From NCBI GenBank assembly GCA_019690055.1, contig JADGGF010000193.1, positions 1 to 7,958 on the forward strand: a stretch of DNA of 7,958 bases, in the 5' to 3' direction. The stretch's first letter is position 1, and each line of letters opens with the position of its first letter. Origin of the DNA: Micromonosporaceae bacterium (GTDB lineage: Bacteria > Actinomycetota > Actinomycetes > Mycobacteriales > Micromonosporaceae). Positions 1 to 7,845 of this stretch are shown in pieces. The notes under the pieces are model-generated. The model was not told the origin of the DNA, ran no database searches, and was given only the letters and a program-made list of their open reading frames with translations. The position numbers and the translations under genes are program-made.

Positions 1-1127
1 CGTGGCCGGCGGGTTGATGGGGCGGGCCCGGAAGTCGATGTCGTTGGTGCCCAGCACGGCGCGGGCCAGCTTGGCGTAGGCGTACGCGTCCTCGACCGTC
101 AGTCGCCCGCCGGTGAGCACACCGACCGAGCTCCCCGCAGCCCGCAGCCCCTCGGCCGCGACCCGCAACGCCTCGGGCCAGCTCGCCTCCCGCAACGCAC
201 CGGTGGCCGGATCCCGGACGAGGGGGGTGGTCAGCCGGTCGGCCAGGGTGGCGTACTGGAAGCCCCAGCGACCCTTGTCGCAGTTCCACTCCTCATTCAC
301 CGCCGGGTCGTCGCCGGCCAGCCGCCGCAGCACCTTGCCGCGCCGGTGGTCGGTGCGCTGGGCGCAGCCGGCCGAGCAGTGCTCGCAGACGCTGGGCGAG
401 CTCACCAGGTCGAACGGGCGAGCCCGGAACCGGTACTGAGCCCCGGTCAGCGCGCCGACCGGGCAGATCTGCACCGTGTTGCCGGAGAAGTAGGAGTTGA
501 ACGGCTCCTCCGGGGCGCCGGGCTGGTTGGCCGGGCCGAAGGCCGACGTGCCGTAGGTGCCGATCTGCTCGGCCGCCGAGCGCTCCATCAGATCGATGAA
601 CTTGTCTCCCGCGATCTGCTCGGAGAACCGGGTGCAGCGCTGGCAGAGCACGCACCGCTCCCGGTCGAGCAGCACCTGCGCCGAGATGTGGATGGGCTTG
701 GGGTACTCGCGCTTCTGTTCGACGAACCGGCTCTCGGTCCGCCCCGTCGACATCGCCTGGTTCTGCAGCGGGCACTCGCCGCCCTTGTCGCACATGGGGC
801 AGTCGAGCGGGTGGTTGATGAGCAGCAACTCCATGATGCCCGCCTGCGCCTTGCGGGCCACGGGCGAGGTGAGCTGGGTGCGCACCACCATGCCGTCGGC
901 CACCGTCTGGGTGCAGGAGGCGACGGGCTTGCGCTGCCCCTCCACCTCGACCAGGCACTGCCGGCAGGCCCCGGCCGGCTCGAGCAGCGGGTGGTCGCAG
1001 AACCGCGGGATCTCGATGCCGTACCGCTCGGCCGTCCGGATGAGCAGCTCACCCTTCGGGGCGGTGACCTCGATCCCGTCGATCGTCAACCGCACCTCGT
1101 CGGTGGTTGGCTTGACCACGTCTGTCA

Positions 1128-1128
<1 letters not shown>
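1..1128 (-). CDS. nuoG: NADH-quinone oxidoreductase subunit G (NuoG), 3' end outside window
   Basis: NuoG is the large iron-sulfur subunit of the peripheral arm of complex I, passing electrons from NuoF towards NuoB. Only the first 376 residues are present; the frame is open to the left edge and the family is usually about 800 residues. An N-terminal 2Fe-2S ferredoxin domain has ligands C44, C55, C58 and C72 (N1b). H106, C110, C113 and C119 form the His/Cys3 cluster N5. C159, C162, C165 and C222 (in QICPVGAL) form a 4Fe-4S site. C248, C251, C255 and C283 match the ligand spacing (x2, x3, x27) of the extra cluster N7. The start of the molybdopterin-oxidoreductase-like domain follows (WNCDKGRWGFQYA, near 281-293). 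The ATG overlaps the nuoF stop by one base (TGATG), and the upstream Shine-Dalgarno is weak, so translational coupling is likely. Function is certain from the motif set; completeness is unknown. Confidence 0.97.
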
Positions 1129-2440
<1,312 letters not shown>

Positions 2441-2444
<4 letters not shown>

Positions 2445-3184
2445 GACGACGACTCCTTCTCGGGAACGATCGGGGTCGTGGGGTCGTACTCGGGCGCCGT
2501 GACCCCGTGGGCCTGGGCCAGCCGGACCCCGGCCAGCGTGGCGTCACCGGCCACCCCGTCGGCCAGCGCCTCCGGACGGTCCTCAGCGAAGCCCGCGAGC
2601 TGCCGCGAGATCTCCTTGAAGGTGCACAGCCGGGCCCCGCGGGTCGGCTGGGGTCGCTCGCCCTTGCGCAGGCGCTCCACGATGTCGCGGGCCTGCTCCG
2701 GCGTGACCTTGTCGAAGAACTCGTAGTTGACGGTCATCACCGGGCCGTAGTCGCAAGCGGCGAGGCACTCCGCGTGCTCCAGCGTGATCGTGCCGTCGGG
2801 GGTCGTCTCGTCGTGTCCCACCCCGAGGTGCTCGGAGAGCTCGTCGAAGACCCGCTGGCCGCCGAGCGCGTCGCACATCGTGTTGGTGCAGACGCTGACC
2901 AGGAAGTCGCCGGTCGGCTTCCGCTTGTACATCGTGTAGAACGTCGCCACGGCCGCCACCTCGGCCCGGGTCAGGCCCAGCATCGAGGCGCAGAAGCCGA
3001 TGCCGTCCGCCGACACGTACCCCTCGTGCGACTGCACCAGGTGGAGCAACGGCAGCAGGGCCGAGCGCGACCGGTCCGGCGGGTAGCGATCGATGATCTC
3101 GCGCGCCGCCTGACGCAGCTCCTCCGGGAAGTCGTCGCCGCTACCGGACAGCACCGACGGCAGACCAAGTGATATCTCTCCCAT
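2441..3184 (-). CDS. nuoE: NADH-quinone oxidoreductase subunit E (NuoE), 2Fe-2S thioredoxin-like, with C-terminal extension
   Basis: NuoE is the 24-kDa-type subunit that carries cluster N1a beside the FMN of NuoF. The 247-residue product has the expected helical N-terminal part (about 19-90, with LLPLLHLVQSHEGYVS and ATFYTMYKRKP), then a thioredoxin-like domain. Its 2Fe-2S ligands are C99 and C104 (CTNTMC), then C140 and C144 (CLAAC). E. coli NuoE is 166 residues; here about 80 extra residues follow, including RGARLCTFKEISRQLAGFAED (about 182-202) and a charged, Pro-rich tail ending EKESSS. A long tail is, to my recollection, usual in actinobacterial NuoE; its job is not known to me. The ATG overlaps the nuoD stop by one base (TAATG). 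No strong Shine-Dalgarno precedes it, so re-initiation after nuoD is likely. The tail codons supply the nuoF ribosome-binding site. Confidence 0.97.
2453..2458 (-). promoter_or_regulatory. Ribosome-binding site of nuoF
   Basis: AAGGAG lies 8 bases before the nuoF ATG and is encoded by the Lys-Glu codons near the C-terminus of NuoE. With the ATGA overlap it suggests that nuoF is translated both by coupling and by direct initiation. Confidence 0.75.
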
Positions 3185-4500
3185 TATCGATCACATCCGC
3201 CCATGACCGGATCCAGCGAGGCGCCGCCGGCGATGACGTCGGCGAGGAGGCCACCCTCGGCTATCGCCGGGATCGCCTGCAGGTTCACAAAGCTCGGCTC
3301 GCGGAAGTGCACCCGGTAGGGACGGGTGCCGCCGTCGGAGACCACGTGCGCCCCCAGCTCCCCGCGCGGGCTCTCGATGGGCACGTAGACCTGACCCGCC
3401 GGCACCCGGAAGCCCTCGGTGACGAGCTTGAAGTGGTGGATCAGCGACTCCATCGACTGACCCATGATCTTCGCGACGTGCTCGAGCGAGTTGCCCAGGC
3501 CGTCCCGGCCCAGCGCGAGCTGCGCCGGCCAGGCGATCTTCTTGTCCGCCACCATGATCGGGCCGGGCCGCAGCTTGTCCAGGCACTGTTCGATGATCTT
3601 CAAGGACTCGCGCATCTCGGCCACGCGGACCTCGTACCGCGCCCAGACGTCGCCGGTCTCGCGCACCGGCACGTCGAACTCGTAGTTCTCGTACCCGCAG
3701 TACGGCTGGGTCTTGCGCAGATCCCAGGGCAGTCCGGCCGAGCGCAGCACCGGCCCGGTCACCCCCAGCGACAGGCACCCGGTCACGTCGAGCACCGCGA
3801 CGCCCTGGGTACGCTCCCGCCAGATCGGCTGGCCCGAGAGCAGGTCCTCGTACTCCTTCAACTTCTTCGGCATGAGCTTGAGGAACTCGCGGATCTTCGT
3901 GATCGCCTCCGGCGGCACGTCCTGGGCGACCCCGCCCGGGCGGACGTACGCCATGTTCATCCGCAGGCCGGTGATCATCTCGAAGATCTCCAGGATGAGC
4001 TCCCGCTCCCGGAAGCCATAGAGCATCATCGAGATGGCGCCCAGCTCCATGCCGGTGGTGGCGAGCCAGACCAGGTGCGAGGCGATCCGGTTGAGCTCCA
4101 TCATCATCACCCGGATGACATTGGCCCGCTCCGGGATGTCATCGGTGATGCCGAGCAGCTTCTCCACCGCGAGGCAGTACACGGTCTCGTTGAACAGCGG
4201 CGACAGGTAGTCCATCCGCGTGACGAACGTCGTGCCCTGCGTCCAGGTCCGGTACTCGAGGTTCTTCTCGATGCCGGTGTGCAGGTAGCCCACGACCAGC
4301 CGGCACTCGGTGACGGTCTCGCCCTCGAGCTCGAGGATCAGCCGCAGCACGCCGTGGGTCGACGGGTGCTGCGGTCCCATGTTCACGACGATCCGCTCGT
4401 CGTGCAGGGGGTCGGTGCCGCCGACGACCGTGTCCCAGTCGCCGCCGGTGACCGTGAAGACCTTGCCCTCGCTGGTCTCGCGTTCGGTCGCGTACGTCAT
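3184..4500 (-). CDS. nuoD: NADH-quinone oxidoreductase subunit D (NuoD), quinone-site subunit
   Basis: NuoD is the 49-kDa-type subunit, related to the large subunit of NiFe hydrogenases, which with NuoB forms the menaquinone reduction site. The 438-residue product has VVNMGPQHPSTHGVLRL near 38-54, GYLHTGIEKN (71-80) and TRMDYLSP (94-101). H49 and Y98 sit 49 residues apart, the same spacing as the quinone-contacting His38 and Tyr87 of the Thermus homologue. The second half has IESPRGELG and ends VMGGCDR, close to the conserved DR terminus of the family. nuoC and nuoD are separate genes, not the fused nuoCD of E. coli. The reading frame is open upstream to 4860, but homology begins after the ATG at 4500. 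That ATG has GGAGGAGGT 10 bases upstream and overlaps the nuoC stop by one base (TAATG), so it was chosen. The stop overlaps the nuoE start in the same way. Confidence 0.98.
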   Translation of the reverse strand: MTYATERETSEGKVFTVTGGDWDTVVGGTDPLHDERIVVNMGPQHPSTHGVLRLILELEGETVTECRLVVGYLHTGIEKNLEYRTWTQGTTFVTRMDYLSPLFNETVYCLAVEKLLGITDDIPERANVIRVMMMELNRIASHLVWLATTGMELGAISMMLYGFRERELILEIFEMITGLRMNMAYVRPGGVAQDVPPEAITKIREFLKLMPKKLKEYEDLLSGQPIWRERTQGVAVLDVTGCLSLGVTGPVLRSAGLPWDLRKTQPYCGYENYEFDVPVRETGDVWARYEVRVAEMRESLKIIEQCLDKLRPGPIMVADKKIAWPAQLALGRDGLGNSLEHVAKIMGQSMESLIHHFKLVTEGFRVPAGQVYVPIESPRGELGAHVVSDGGTRPYRVHFREPSFVNLQAIPAIAEGGLLADVIAGGASLDPVMGGCDR

Positions 4501-5222
4501 TACTGGTACGACCTCCTCCGGTCGGGCGGCGGGATCGACGCGCCCTTGTACTCCACCGGGATGCCGCCGAGCGGATAGTCCTTGCGCTGCGGGTGGCCCT
4601 CCCAGTCGTCCGGCATGAGGATCCGGGTGAGGTTCGGATGGCCCTCGAAGATGACTCCGAACATGTCGTACGCCTCCCGCTCCTGCCAGTCGGCGGTCGG
4701 GTAGACGCTGGTGATGCTCGGCACGTACGGATGCTCGGCGGTGACCGCGACCTCGAGCCGGATCCGCCGCCGGTAGGTCATCGACGTCAGGTGGTAGACG
4801 ACGTGCAACCGCCGGCCGTCCTCCGCCCCGGGATAGTCCACACCGGACACCGACGAGCACAGCTCGAAGCGCAACGCCTCGTCATTCCGCATCGTCCGGC
4901 ACACGTCGAGGATGCGCTCGGGAACAATGTGGAGGGTCAGCTCGCCGCGGTCGACCACGACCCGCTCGATCGCCTCGTCCAGGTTGGGGAAGGCCTCCTC
5001 CAGCGCGCCGTAGACCTCGTCGAACCAGCCGCCGAAGGGTGGCGTGGCGCTCGGGAGCACCGGGCGGCGCCGCACCAGGCGGCCGAACCCGGAGGTGTCG
5101 CCCGTGCCCTGGACGCCGAACATGCCGCGCCCGGCCGGGCTGGATGGGGGAAGCTCAGCCGGCGCGCCGCTGGTCGCGCCGGCCGGCGGCTGGCTGGCCG
5201 GAACCGATCCCTCAGTACTCAC
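4500..5222 (-). CDS. nuoC: NADH-quinone oxidoreductase subunit C (NuoC)
   Basis: NuoC is the 30-kDa-type subunit that stabilises the connecting module with NuoB and NuoD. With a GTG start at 5222 the product is 240 residues. The first 60 or so are low complexity, rich in Pro, Ala, Ser and Gly, and are probably disordered. The conserved domain runs from about 64 to 225 and contains the family signature ADWQEREAYDMFGVIFEGHP (177-196), then NLTRILMPDDWEGHPQRKDYPLGG (197-220). No cofactor is expected. The frame stays open to an ATG at 5315, but that would run 94 bases into nuoB. GTG at 5222 overlaps the nuoB stop by four bases (GTGA) and has a strong AAGGGGG 9 bases upstream, so it is preferred. 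The stop shares a base with nuoD. Confidence 0.95.
   Translation of the reverse strand: MSTEGSVPASQPPAGATSGAPAELPPSSPAGRGMFGVQGTGDTSGFGRLVRRRPVLPSATPPFGGWFDEVYGALEEAFPNLDEAIERVVVDRGELTLHIVPERILDVCRTMRNDEALRFELCSSVSGVDYPGAEDGRRLHVVYHLTSMTYRRRIRLEVAVTAEHPYVPSITSVYPTADWQEREAYDMFGVIFEGHPNLTRILMPDDWEGHPQRKDYPLGGIPVEYKGASIPPPDRRRSYQ
4511..4519 (-). promoter_or_regulatory. Ribosome-binding site deciding the nuoD start
   Basis: GGAGGAGGT lies 10 bases before the ATG at 4500, within the final codons of nuoC. It selects this ATG in a frame that remains open for another 120 codons upstream. Confidence 0.8.
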
Positions 5223-5893
5223 CAGCGTCCACCCCCTTGCAGGTGCCTGCCGCTGGCCATCCAGTTCTCGATGCGCAACTGCTCCTCGCGTCCCTCGCGC
5301 ACGGCCTTTTCCCACTGACGGCGGCGGACCGGGTCGGACCGGTAGGACGACGGCATGGCGCCGGGGGCGACCACGGGCACGTCACCGCTGGCCCGCCGCG
5401 CCTCGAGCATCTTGCGACCGCCCGCCCCGAGCGGCTCGTGCATGATCTTCTCACGCAGCTTGAGGATGGCGTCGATGAGCATCTCGGGCCGCGGCGGGCA
5501 CCCAGGTAGGTACATATCGACCGGCACGATGTGGTCGACGCCCTGCACGATCGCGTAGTTGTTGAACATTCCGCCGCTGGAAGCGCAGACGCCCATCGAG
5601 AGCACCCACTTGGGCTCGGTCATCTGGTCGTAGATCTGGCGCAGCACCGGAGCCATTTTCTGGCTCACCCGGCCCGCGACGATCATCAGGTCGGCCTGCC
5701 GGGGCGAGGCGCGGAACACCTCCATGCCCCAGCGACCGAGGTCGTAGTGCGGCGCGCCGGCCGCCATCATCTCGATCGCGCAGCAGGCCAGGCCGAAGGT
5801 CGCACCCCAGGTCGAGGACTTGCGGGCCCAGTTGACCACCTTCTCGACGGTGGTCAGCAGGATGCCGGCGGGCAGCTTTTCTTCGATTCCCAT
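5219..5893 (-). CDS. nuoB: NADH-quinone oxidoreductase subunit B (NuoB), cluster N2 subunit
   Basis: NuoB is the PSST-type subunit carrying the terminal 4Fe-4S cluster N2, which donates electrons to menaquinone at the interface with NuoD. In this 224-residue protein the N2 ligands are the adjacent pair C37-C38 (GLACCAIEMM), C103 (MGVCASSGGMF) and C132 (YLPGCPPRPE). All are intact. Other conserved blocks are RASPRQADLMIVAGRVSQKM (61-80) and GVDHIVPVDMYLPGCPPRPE (118-137). From about residue 155 a basic, glycine- and arginine-rich C-terminal tail of about 70 residues extends past the family core; tails of this sort vary among bacteria. The ATG lies 4 bases after the nuoA stop with no clear Shine-Dalgarno, so coupling to nuoA translation is likely. 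The last codons overlap the start of nuoC and encode its ribosome-binding site. Confidence 0.98.
   Translation of the reverse strand: MGIEEKLPAGILLTTVEKVVNWARKSSTWGATFGLACCAIEMMAAGAPHYDLGRWGMEVFRASPRQADLMIVAGRVSQKMAPVLRQIYDQMTEPKWVLSMGVCASSGGMFNNYAIVQGVDHIVPVDMYLPGCPPRPEMLIDAILKLREKIMHEPLGAGGRKMLEARRASGDVPVVAPGAMPSSYRSDPVRRRQWEKAVREGREEQLRIENWMASGRHLQGGGRW
5232..5238 (-). promoter_or_regulatory. Ribosome-binding site deciding the GTG start of nuoC
   Basis: AAGGGGG lies 9 bases before the GTG at 5222, inside the last codons of nuoB. It supports 5222 as the nuoC start over the in-frame ATG at 5315, which would lie deep inside nuoB. Confidence 0.75.
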
Positions 5894-5897
5894 GGCG

Positions 5898-6263
5898 TCA
5901 GTCCCAGTCCAGTCCGCCGCGGCGCCACACGTAGGCGTACGCGATCAGTACGGTGCCGATGAACAGCAGCATCTCGACGAAGCCGAAGAGCCCGAGCGCG
6001 TTGAACGACACCGCCCACGGGTACAGGAAGATGATCTCGATGTCGAAGACGATGAAGAGCATCGCCACGAGGAAGAAGCGCACGGGGAACCGGCCGCCGC
6101 CGACGGGCTCGGGCGACGGCTCGATGCCGCACTCGTACGCCTCCAACTTCGCCCGGTTGGCGCGCTTGGGCCCGACGATCTGGGAGACGCCAACGGAGAA
6201 GAGCGCGAACGCCGCCGCGAGCGCGAAGAGGAAAAGTATGGGTACGTACGCGGAGAGCGACAT
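5898..6263 (-). CDS. nuoA: NADH-quinone oxidoreductase subunit A (NuoA), membrane subunit
   Basis: NuoA is a small integral membrane subunit (ND3-type) beside the quinone channel of complex I; its loop between helices 1 and 2 reaches the NuoB/NuoD interface. The 121-residue product shows three hydrophobic helices at about 6-30, 61-83 and 88-112. The loop carries the family motif YECG (43-46, C45). Helix 2 carries the paired acidic residues D74 and E76 in FDIEIIFLYPW, equivalent to D79 and E81 of E. coli, and helix 3 has E97. The ATG at 6263 is the only plausible start: an in-frame stop lies upstream at 6318-6320. Only a weak AGGCAGG-like ribosome-binding site is seen. It is the first nuo gene, 101 bases after the flavoprotein gene and on the same strand. 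Confidence 0.97.
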   Translation of the reverse strand: MSLSAYVPILFLFALAAAFALFSVGVSQIVGPKRANRAKLEAYECGIEPSPEPVGGGRFPVRFFLVAMLFIVFDIEIIFLYPWAVSFNALGLFGFVEMLLFIGTVLIAYAYVWRRGGLDWD

Positions 6264-6293
6264 GATCTGACGCCTGCCTCGTCCTTCCAGCCG

Positions 6294-6310
6294 GGGACCA
6301 GGTTGGTCCC
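6294..6310. repeat. Perfect inverted repeat GGGACCA-N3-TGGTCCC before nuoA
   Basis: Two 7-base arms (6294-6300 and 6304-6310) flank a 3-base centre, 31 bases before the nuoA start. No T-run follows in either direction, so it is not a standard intrinsic terminator. It lies at the predicted transcription start, so it may be an operator or a small hairpin at the 5' end of the nuo message. No regulator is recognised. Confidence 0.6.
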
Positions 6311-6314
6311 ATTT

Positions 6315-6343
6315 ACCCTATTCCGTGCGGTATGGCGGTTGCC
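6315..6343 (-). promoter_or_regulatory. Candidate internal promoter before nuoA
   Basis: TAGGGT (6320-6315) fits TAnnnT and has GGCAAC (6343-6338) 17 bases upstream, the same upstream hexamer and spacing as the candidate promoter before the flavoprotein gene. Transcription would begin near 6308, giving a leader of about 45 bases. The -35 match to TTGACA is poor, so this is a sequence-based suggestion only. Confidence 0.35.
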
Positions 6344-6364
6344 GCCGCCGAATGGAGCGTTACG

Positions 6365-7636
6365 TCACACCGCCGGAACCACCCGGGTCATCGCGTTGAT
6401 CACCCGGTCCATGACATCACCGCCTCGCGTCTCGGTGAGGTTCGCGAGCAGCTTGAGCACGAACCGCATCAGCATGGGGTGCGGTAGACCGTGCTTCGTC
6501 GCGAACCGCATGATCTCAGGTCGCCCGATGAGCTTGGAGAACCACCCACCGAGCCGGTAGTAGCCGCCGAACCGAGCCTTCAGCTCGGCCGGGTACTGCT
6601 GCAGCGCCCGTTCCCGACGCCACGGGTCGTTCTCGGCGAGCGCGTACACGGCCACCTCGGCCGCCATGGCCCCCGACTCCATCGCGTACGCGATCCCCTC
6701 GCCGTTGAAGGGATTGACCATCCCCCCCGAGTCGCCGACGAGCATCACCCCGCGCGTGTAGTGCGGGACCCGGTTGAACCCCATCGGCAGTGCGGCGCCC
6801 TGGATCGCGCCGTCGGCGTTCGCCTCGTCGGCCAGCCCCCACTCCGGCGGCGTCCCGGCCATCCAGTCGAGCAGCATCTGCCGGTAGTTGGTCCGGCCGA
6901 ACTCGACCGACGAGTTGAGCACACCGAGGCCCACGTTGACCCGGCCGTCGCCCATCCCGAAGATCCAGCCGTACCCGGGCAACAGCGTGTCCGCGTCCTT
7001 GCCCCGCAGCTCGAGCCACGACTCGAGGTAGGTGTCATCGTGGCGGGGGCTGCGGTAGTACCGCCGCACGGCCACCCCGATCGGCCGATCGGTGCGCTTG
7101 GTGATCCCCAACGCCAACGGGAACCGGCCGGAGACGCCGTCCGCCGCGACCACGATGGGCGCCCGGTAGGTGACCGGCTCCTTCTCCGGACCGACGGTCG
7201 CCGTCACCCCGACCACCCGCCCCGTCCGCTCGTCGAGCAGCGGTCCGGTGACGGTGACGCCCGTCCGCAGGTCCGCCCCGGCGTTCCGCGCGGTCGTGGC
7301 CAGCAGGTCGTCGAAGTCCAGCCGCGTCCGCGTCAGCCCGTAGTTGGGGAACGCCGACAGGTCCGGCCAGTCGAGCTCCAGGGTGAGCCCGCCCCCGATG
7401 ACACGAAGCCCCCGGTTGCGAATCCAGCCGGGGGCGGAGGTGTCAATGCCCATGGCCACGATCTGCTTGACCGACCGCGGCGTGAGCCCGTCGCCACAGA
7501 CCTTTTCCCGCGGAAACTGGGACTTCTCCAGCAGCAGCACCGATACGCCGTGGCGCGCGAGGTGGTAGGCGCACGCGGAGCCACCCGGGCCCGCACCGAC
7601 GACGATGACGTCGGCGTCGTCCTGGACCAGGCTCAC
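6365..7636 (-). CDS. menJ: Geranylgeranyl reductase family FAD-dependent oxidoreductase, probable menaquinone reductase (MenJ-like)
   Basis: This 423-residue flavoprotein has an N-terminal Rossmann FAD-binding motif IVVGAGPGGSACAYHLA (11-27) with acidic E37 at the end of the second strand. KVCGDGLTP (45-53) is typical of geranylgeranyl reductases, and AADGVSGRFP (164-173) and LVGDSGGMVNPFNGEGIAYA (299-318) complete the FAD site. No signal peptide or clear membrane helix is visible. Members of this family hydrogenate prenyl double bonds. In Mycobacterium tuberculosis the homologue MenJ (Rv0561c) reduces the beta-isoprene unit of menaquinone-9. Placement directly before the complex I operon makes a menaquinone substrate more likely than chlorophyll or archaeal lipid precursors, but this is inference and the symbol is tentative. 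The start is GTG at 7636, with a strong GGAGGTGA close upstream. No intrinsic terminator is seen after it, so read-through into nuoA is plausible. Confidence 0.88.
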   Translation of the reverse strand: MSLVQDDADVIVVGAGPGGSACAYHLARHGVSVLLLEKSQFPREKVCGDGLTPRSVKQIVAMGIDTSAPGWIRNRGLRVIGGGLTLELDWPDLSAFPNYGLTRTRLDFDDLLATTARNAGADLRTGVTVTGPLLDERTGRVVGVTATVGPEKEPVTYRAPIVVAADGVSGRFPLALGITKRTDRPIGVAVRRYYRSPRHDDTYLESWLELRGKDADTLLPGYGWIFGMGDGRVNVGLGVLNSSVEFGRTNYRQMLLDWMAGTPPEWGLADEANADGAIQGAALPMGFNRVPHYTRGVMLVGDSGGMVNPFNGEGIAYAMESGAMAAEVAVYALAENDPWRRERALQQYPAELKARFGGYYRLGGWFSKLIGRPEIMRFATKHGLPHPMLMRFVLKLLANLTETRGGDVMDRVINAMTRVVPAV

Positions 7637-7639
7637 GAG

Positions 7640-7647
7640 TCACCTCC
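7640..7647 (-). promoter_or_regulatory. Ribosome-binding site of the menJ-like gene
   Basis: GGAGGTGA ends 3 bases before the GTG at 7636 and is a near-complete Shine-Dalgarno sequence. It fixes the non-ATG start of the flavoprotein gene and predicts efficient translation. Confidence 0.85.
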
Positions 7648-7716
7648 CACCGACTCGCCTGCTCGGACGTCCCGCCCGGTGGCCGGCGTCCCCGCTCGCC
7701 GATCCCCCGGGCTCGC

Positions 7717-7734
7717 TCGTGAAAGTCTTCACAA
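7717..7734 (-). promoter_or_regulatory. Candidate Rex operator (ROP) upstream of the menJ-nuo unit
   Basis: The minus strand reads TTGTGAAGACTTTCACGA. It matches the Rex-type palindrome TTGTGAA-N4-TTCACAA at 13 of the 14 specified positions (one G for A near the end). Rex is the redox repressor that leaves DNA when NADH rises relative to NAD+; in Streptomyces it controls respiratory operons. The site lies 81-98 bases before the flavoprotein start and just downstream of a candidate -10 element, a position suited to repression. The core TGTGA-N6-TCAC also fits the actinobacterial CRP consensus, so CRP binding is the main alternative. The inner A and T beside the 4-base spacer favour Rex. Confidence 0.6.
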
Positions 7735-7748
7735 GCTCATCCGCGGTG

Positions 7749-7777
7749 AGTCTAGAACCGGTGCGGACAGGGTTGCC
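7749..7777 (-). promoter_or_regulatory. Candidate promoter for the menJ-like gene
   Basis: TAGACT (7754-7749) fits the actinobacterial -10 pattern TAnnnT. GGCAAC (7777-7772) lies 17 bases upstream. The -35 part is not a good TTGACA match, and no start site is known. If used, transcription would begin near 7742, giving a leader of about 105 bases that includes the Rex-like palindrome near its 5' end. Confidence 0.35.
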
Positions 7778-7779
7778 TT

Positions 7780-7795
7780 CTTAGGTCGCCCTAAG
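7780..7795. repeat. Inverted repeat CTTAGG-N4-CCTAAG next to the candidate promoter
   Basis: CTTAGG (7780-7785) and CCTAAG (7790-7795) are perfect 6-base arms around TCGC. The repeat sits immediately upstream of the candidate -35 element, where an activator or repressor could bind. The half-sites recall DtxR/IdeR iron boxes, but those have a 9-base gap between TTAGG and CCTAA and this has 4, so the regulator is unidentified. Confidence 0.4.
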
Positions 7796-7813
7796 TTGCG
7801 GACGACACGCCCA

Positions 7814-7837
7814 GCGGCGCCGCGACGCGGGCCCGCG
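7814..7837. terminator. GC-rich palindromes after the upstream gene, weak terminator candidate
   Basis: GCGGCGCCGC (7814-7823) and CGCGGGCCCGCG (7826-7837) are perfect palindromes lying side by side just after the likely stop of the upstream gene. They could fold in RNA and slow polymerase, but there is no T-run, and GC palindromes are common in such DNA. Confidence 0.2.
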
Positions 7838-7845
7838 CGCCACGG

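Noticed and set aside
3169..4578. Long plus-strand open frame (469 codons) opposite nuoD
   Set aside because: It is an antisense shadow of nuoD with no motif; the length comes from scarcity of stop codons at high GC.
4501..4860. Upstream extension of nuoD to an in-frame ATG at 4860
   Set aside because: The added 120 codons read nuoC in the wrong frame and have no NuoD similarity. The ATG at 4500 has a strong ribosome-binding site and the normal N-terminus.
5223..5315. ATG at 5315 as the nuoC start
   Set aside because: It would overlap nuoB by almost 100 bases without a good ribosome-binding site. GTG at 5222 has AAGGGGG at proper distance and a 4-base overlap.
6264..6364. Intrinsic terminator between the flavoprotein gene and nuoA
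   Set aside because: The only strong hairpin (6294-6310) lacks a T-run on the minus strand, so termination there is not supported.
7780..7795. Annotating the TTAGG/CCTAA repeat as an IdeR/DmdR iron box
   Set aside because: The spacing between half-sites is 4 rather than 9 bases, so it was kept only as an unassigned inverted repeat.
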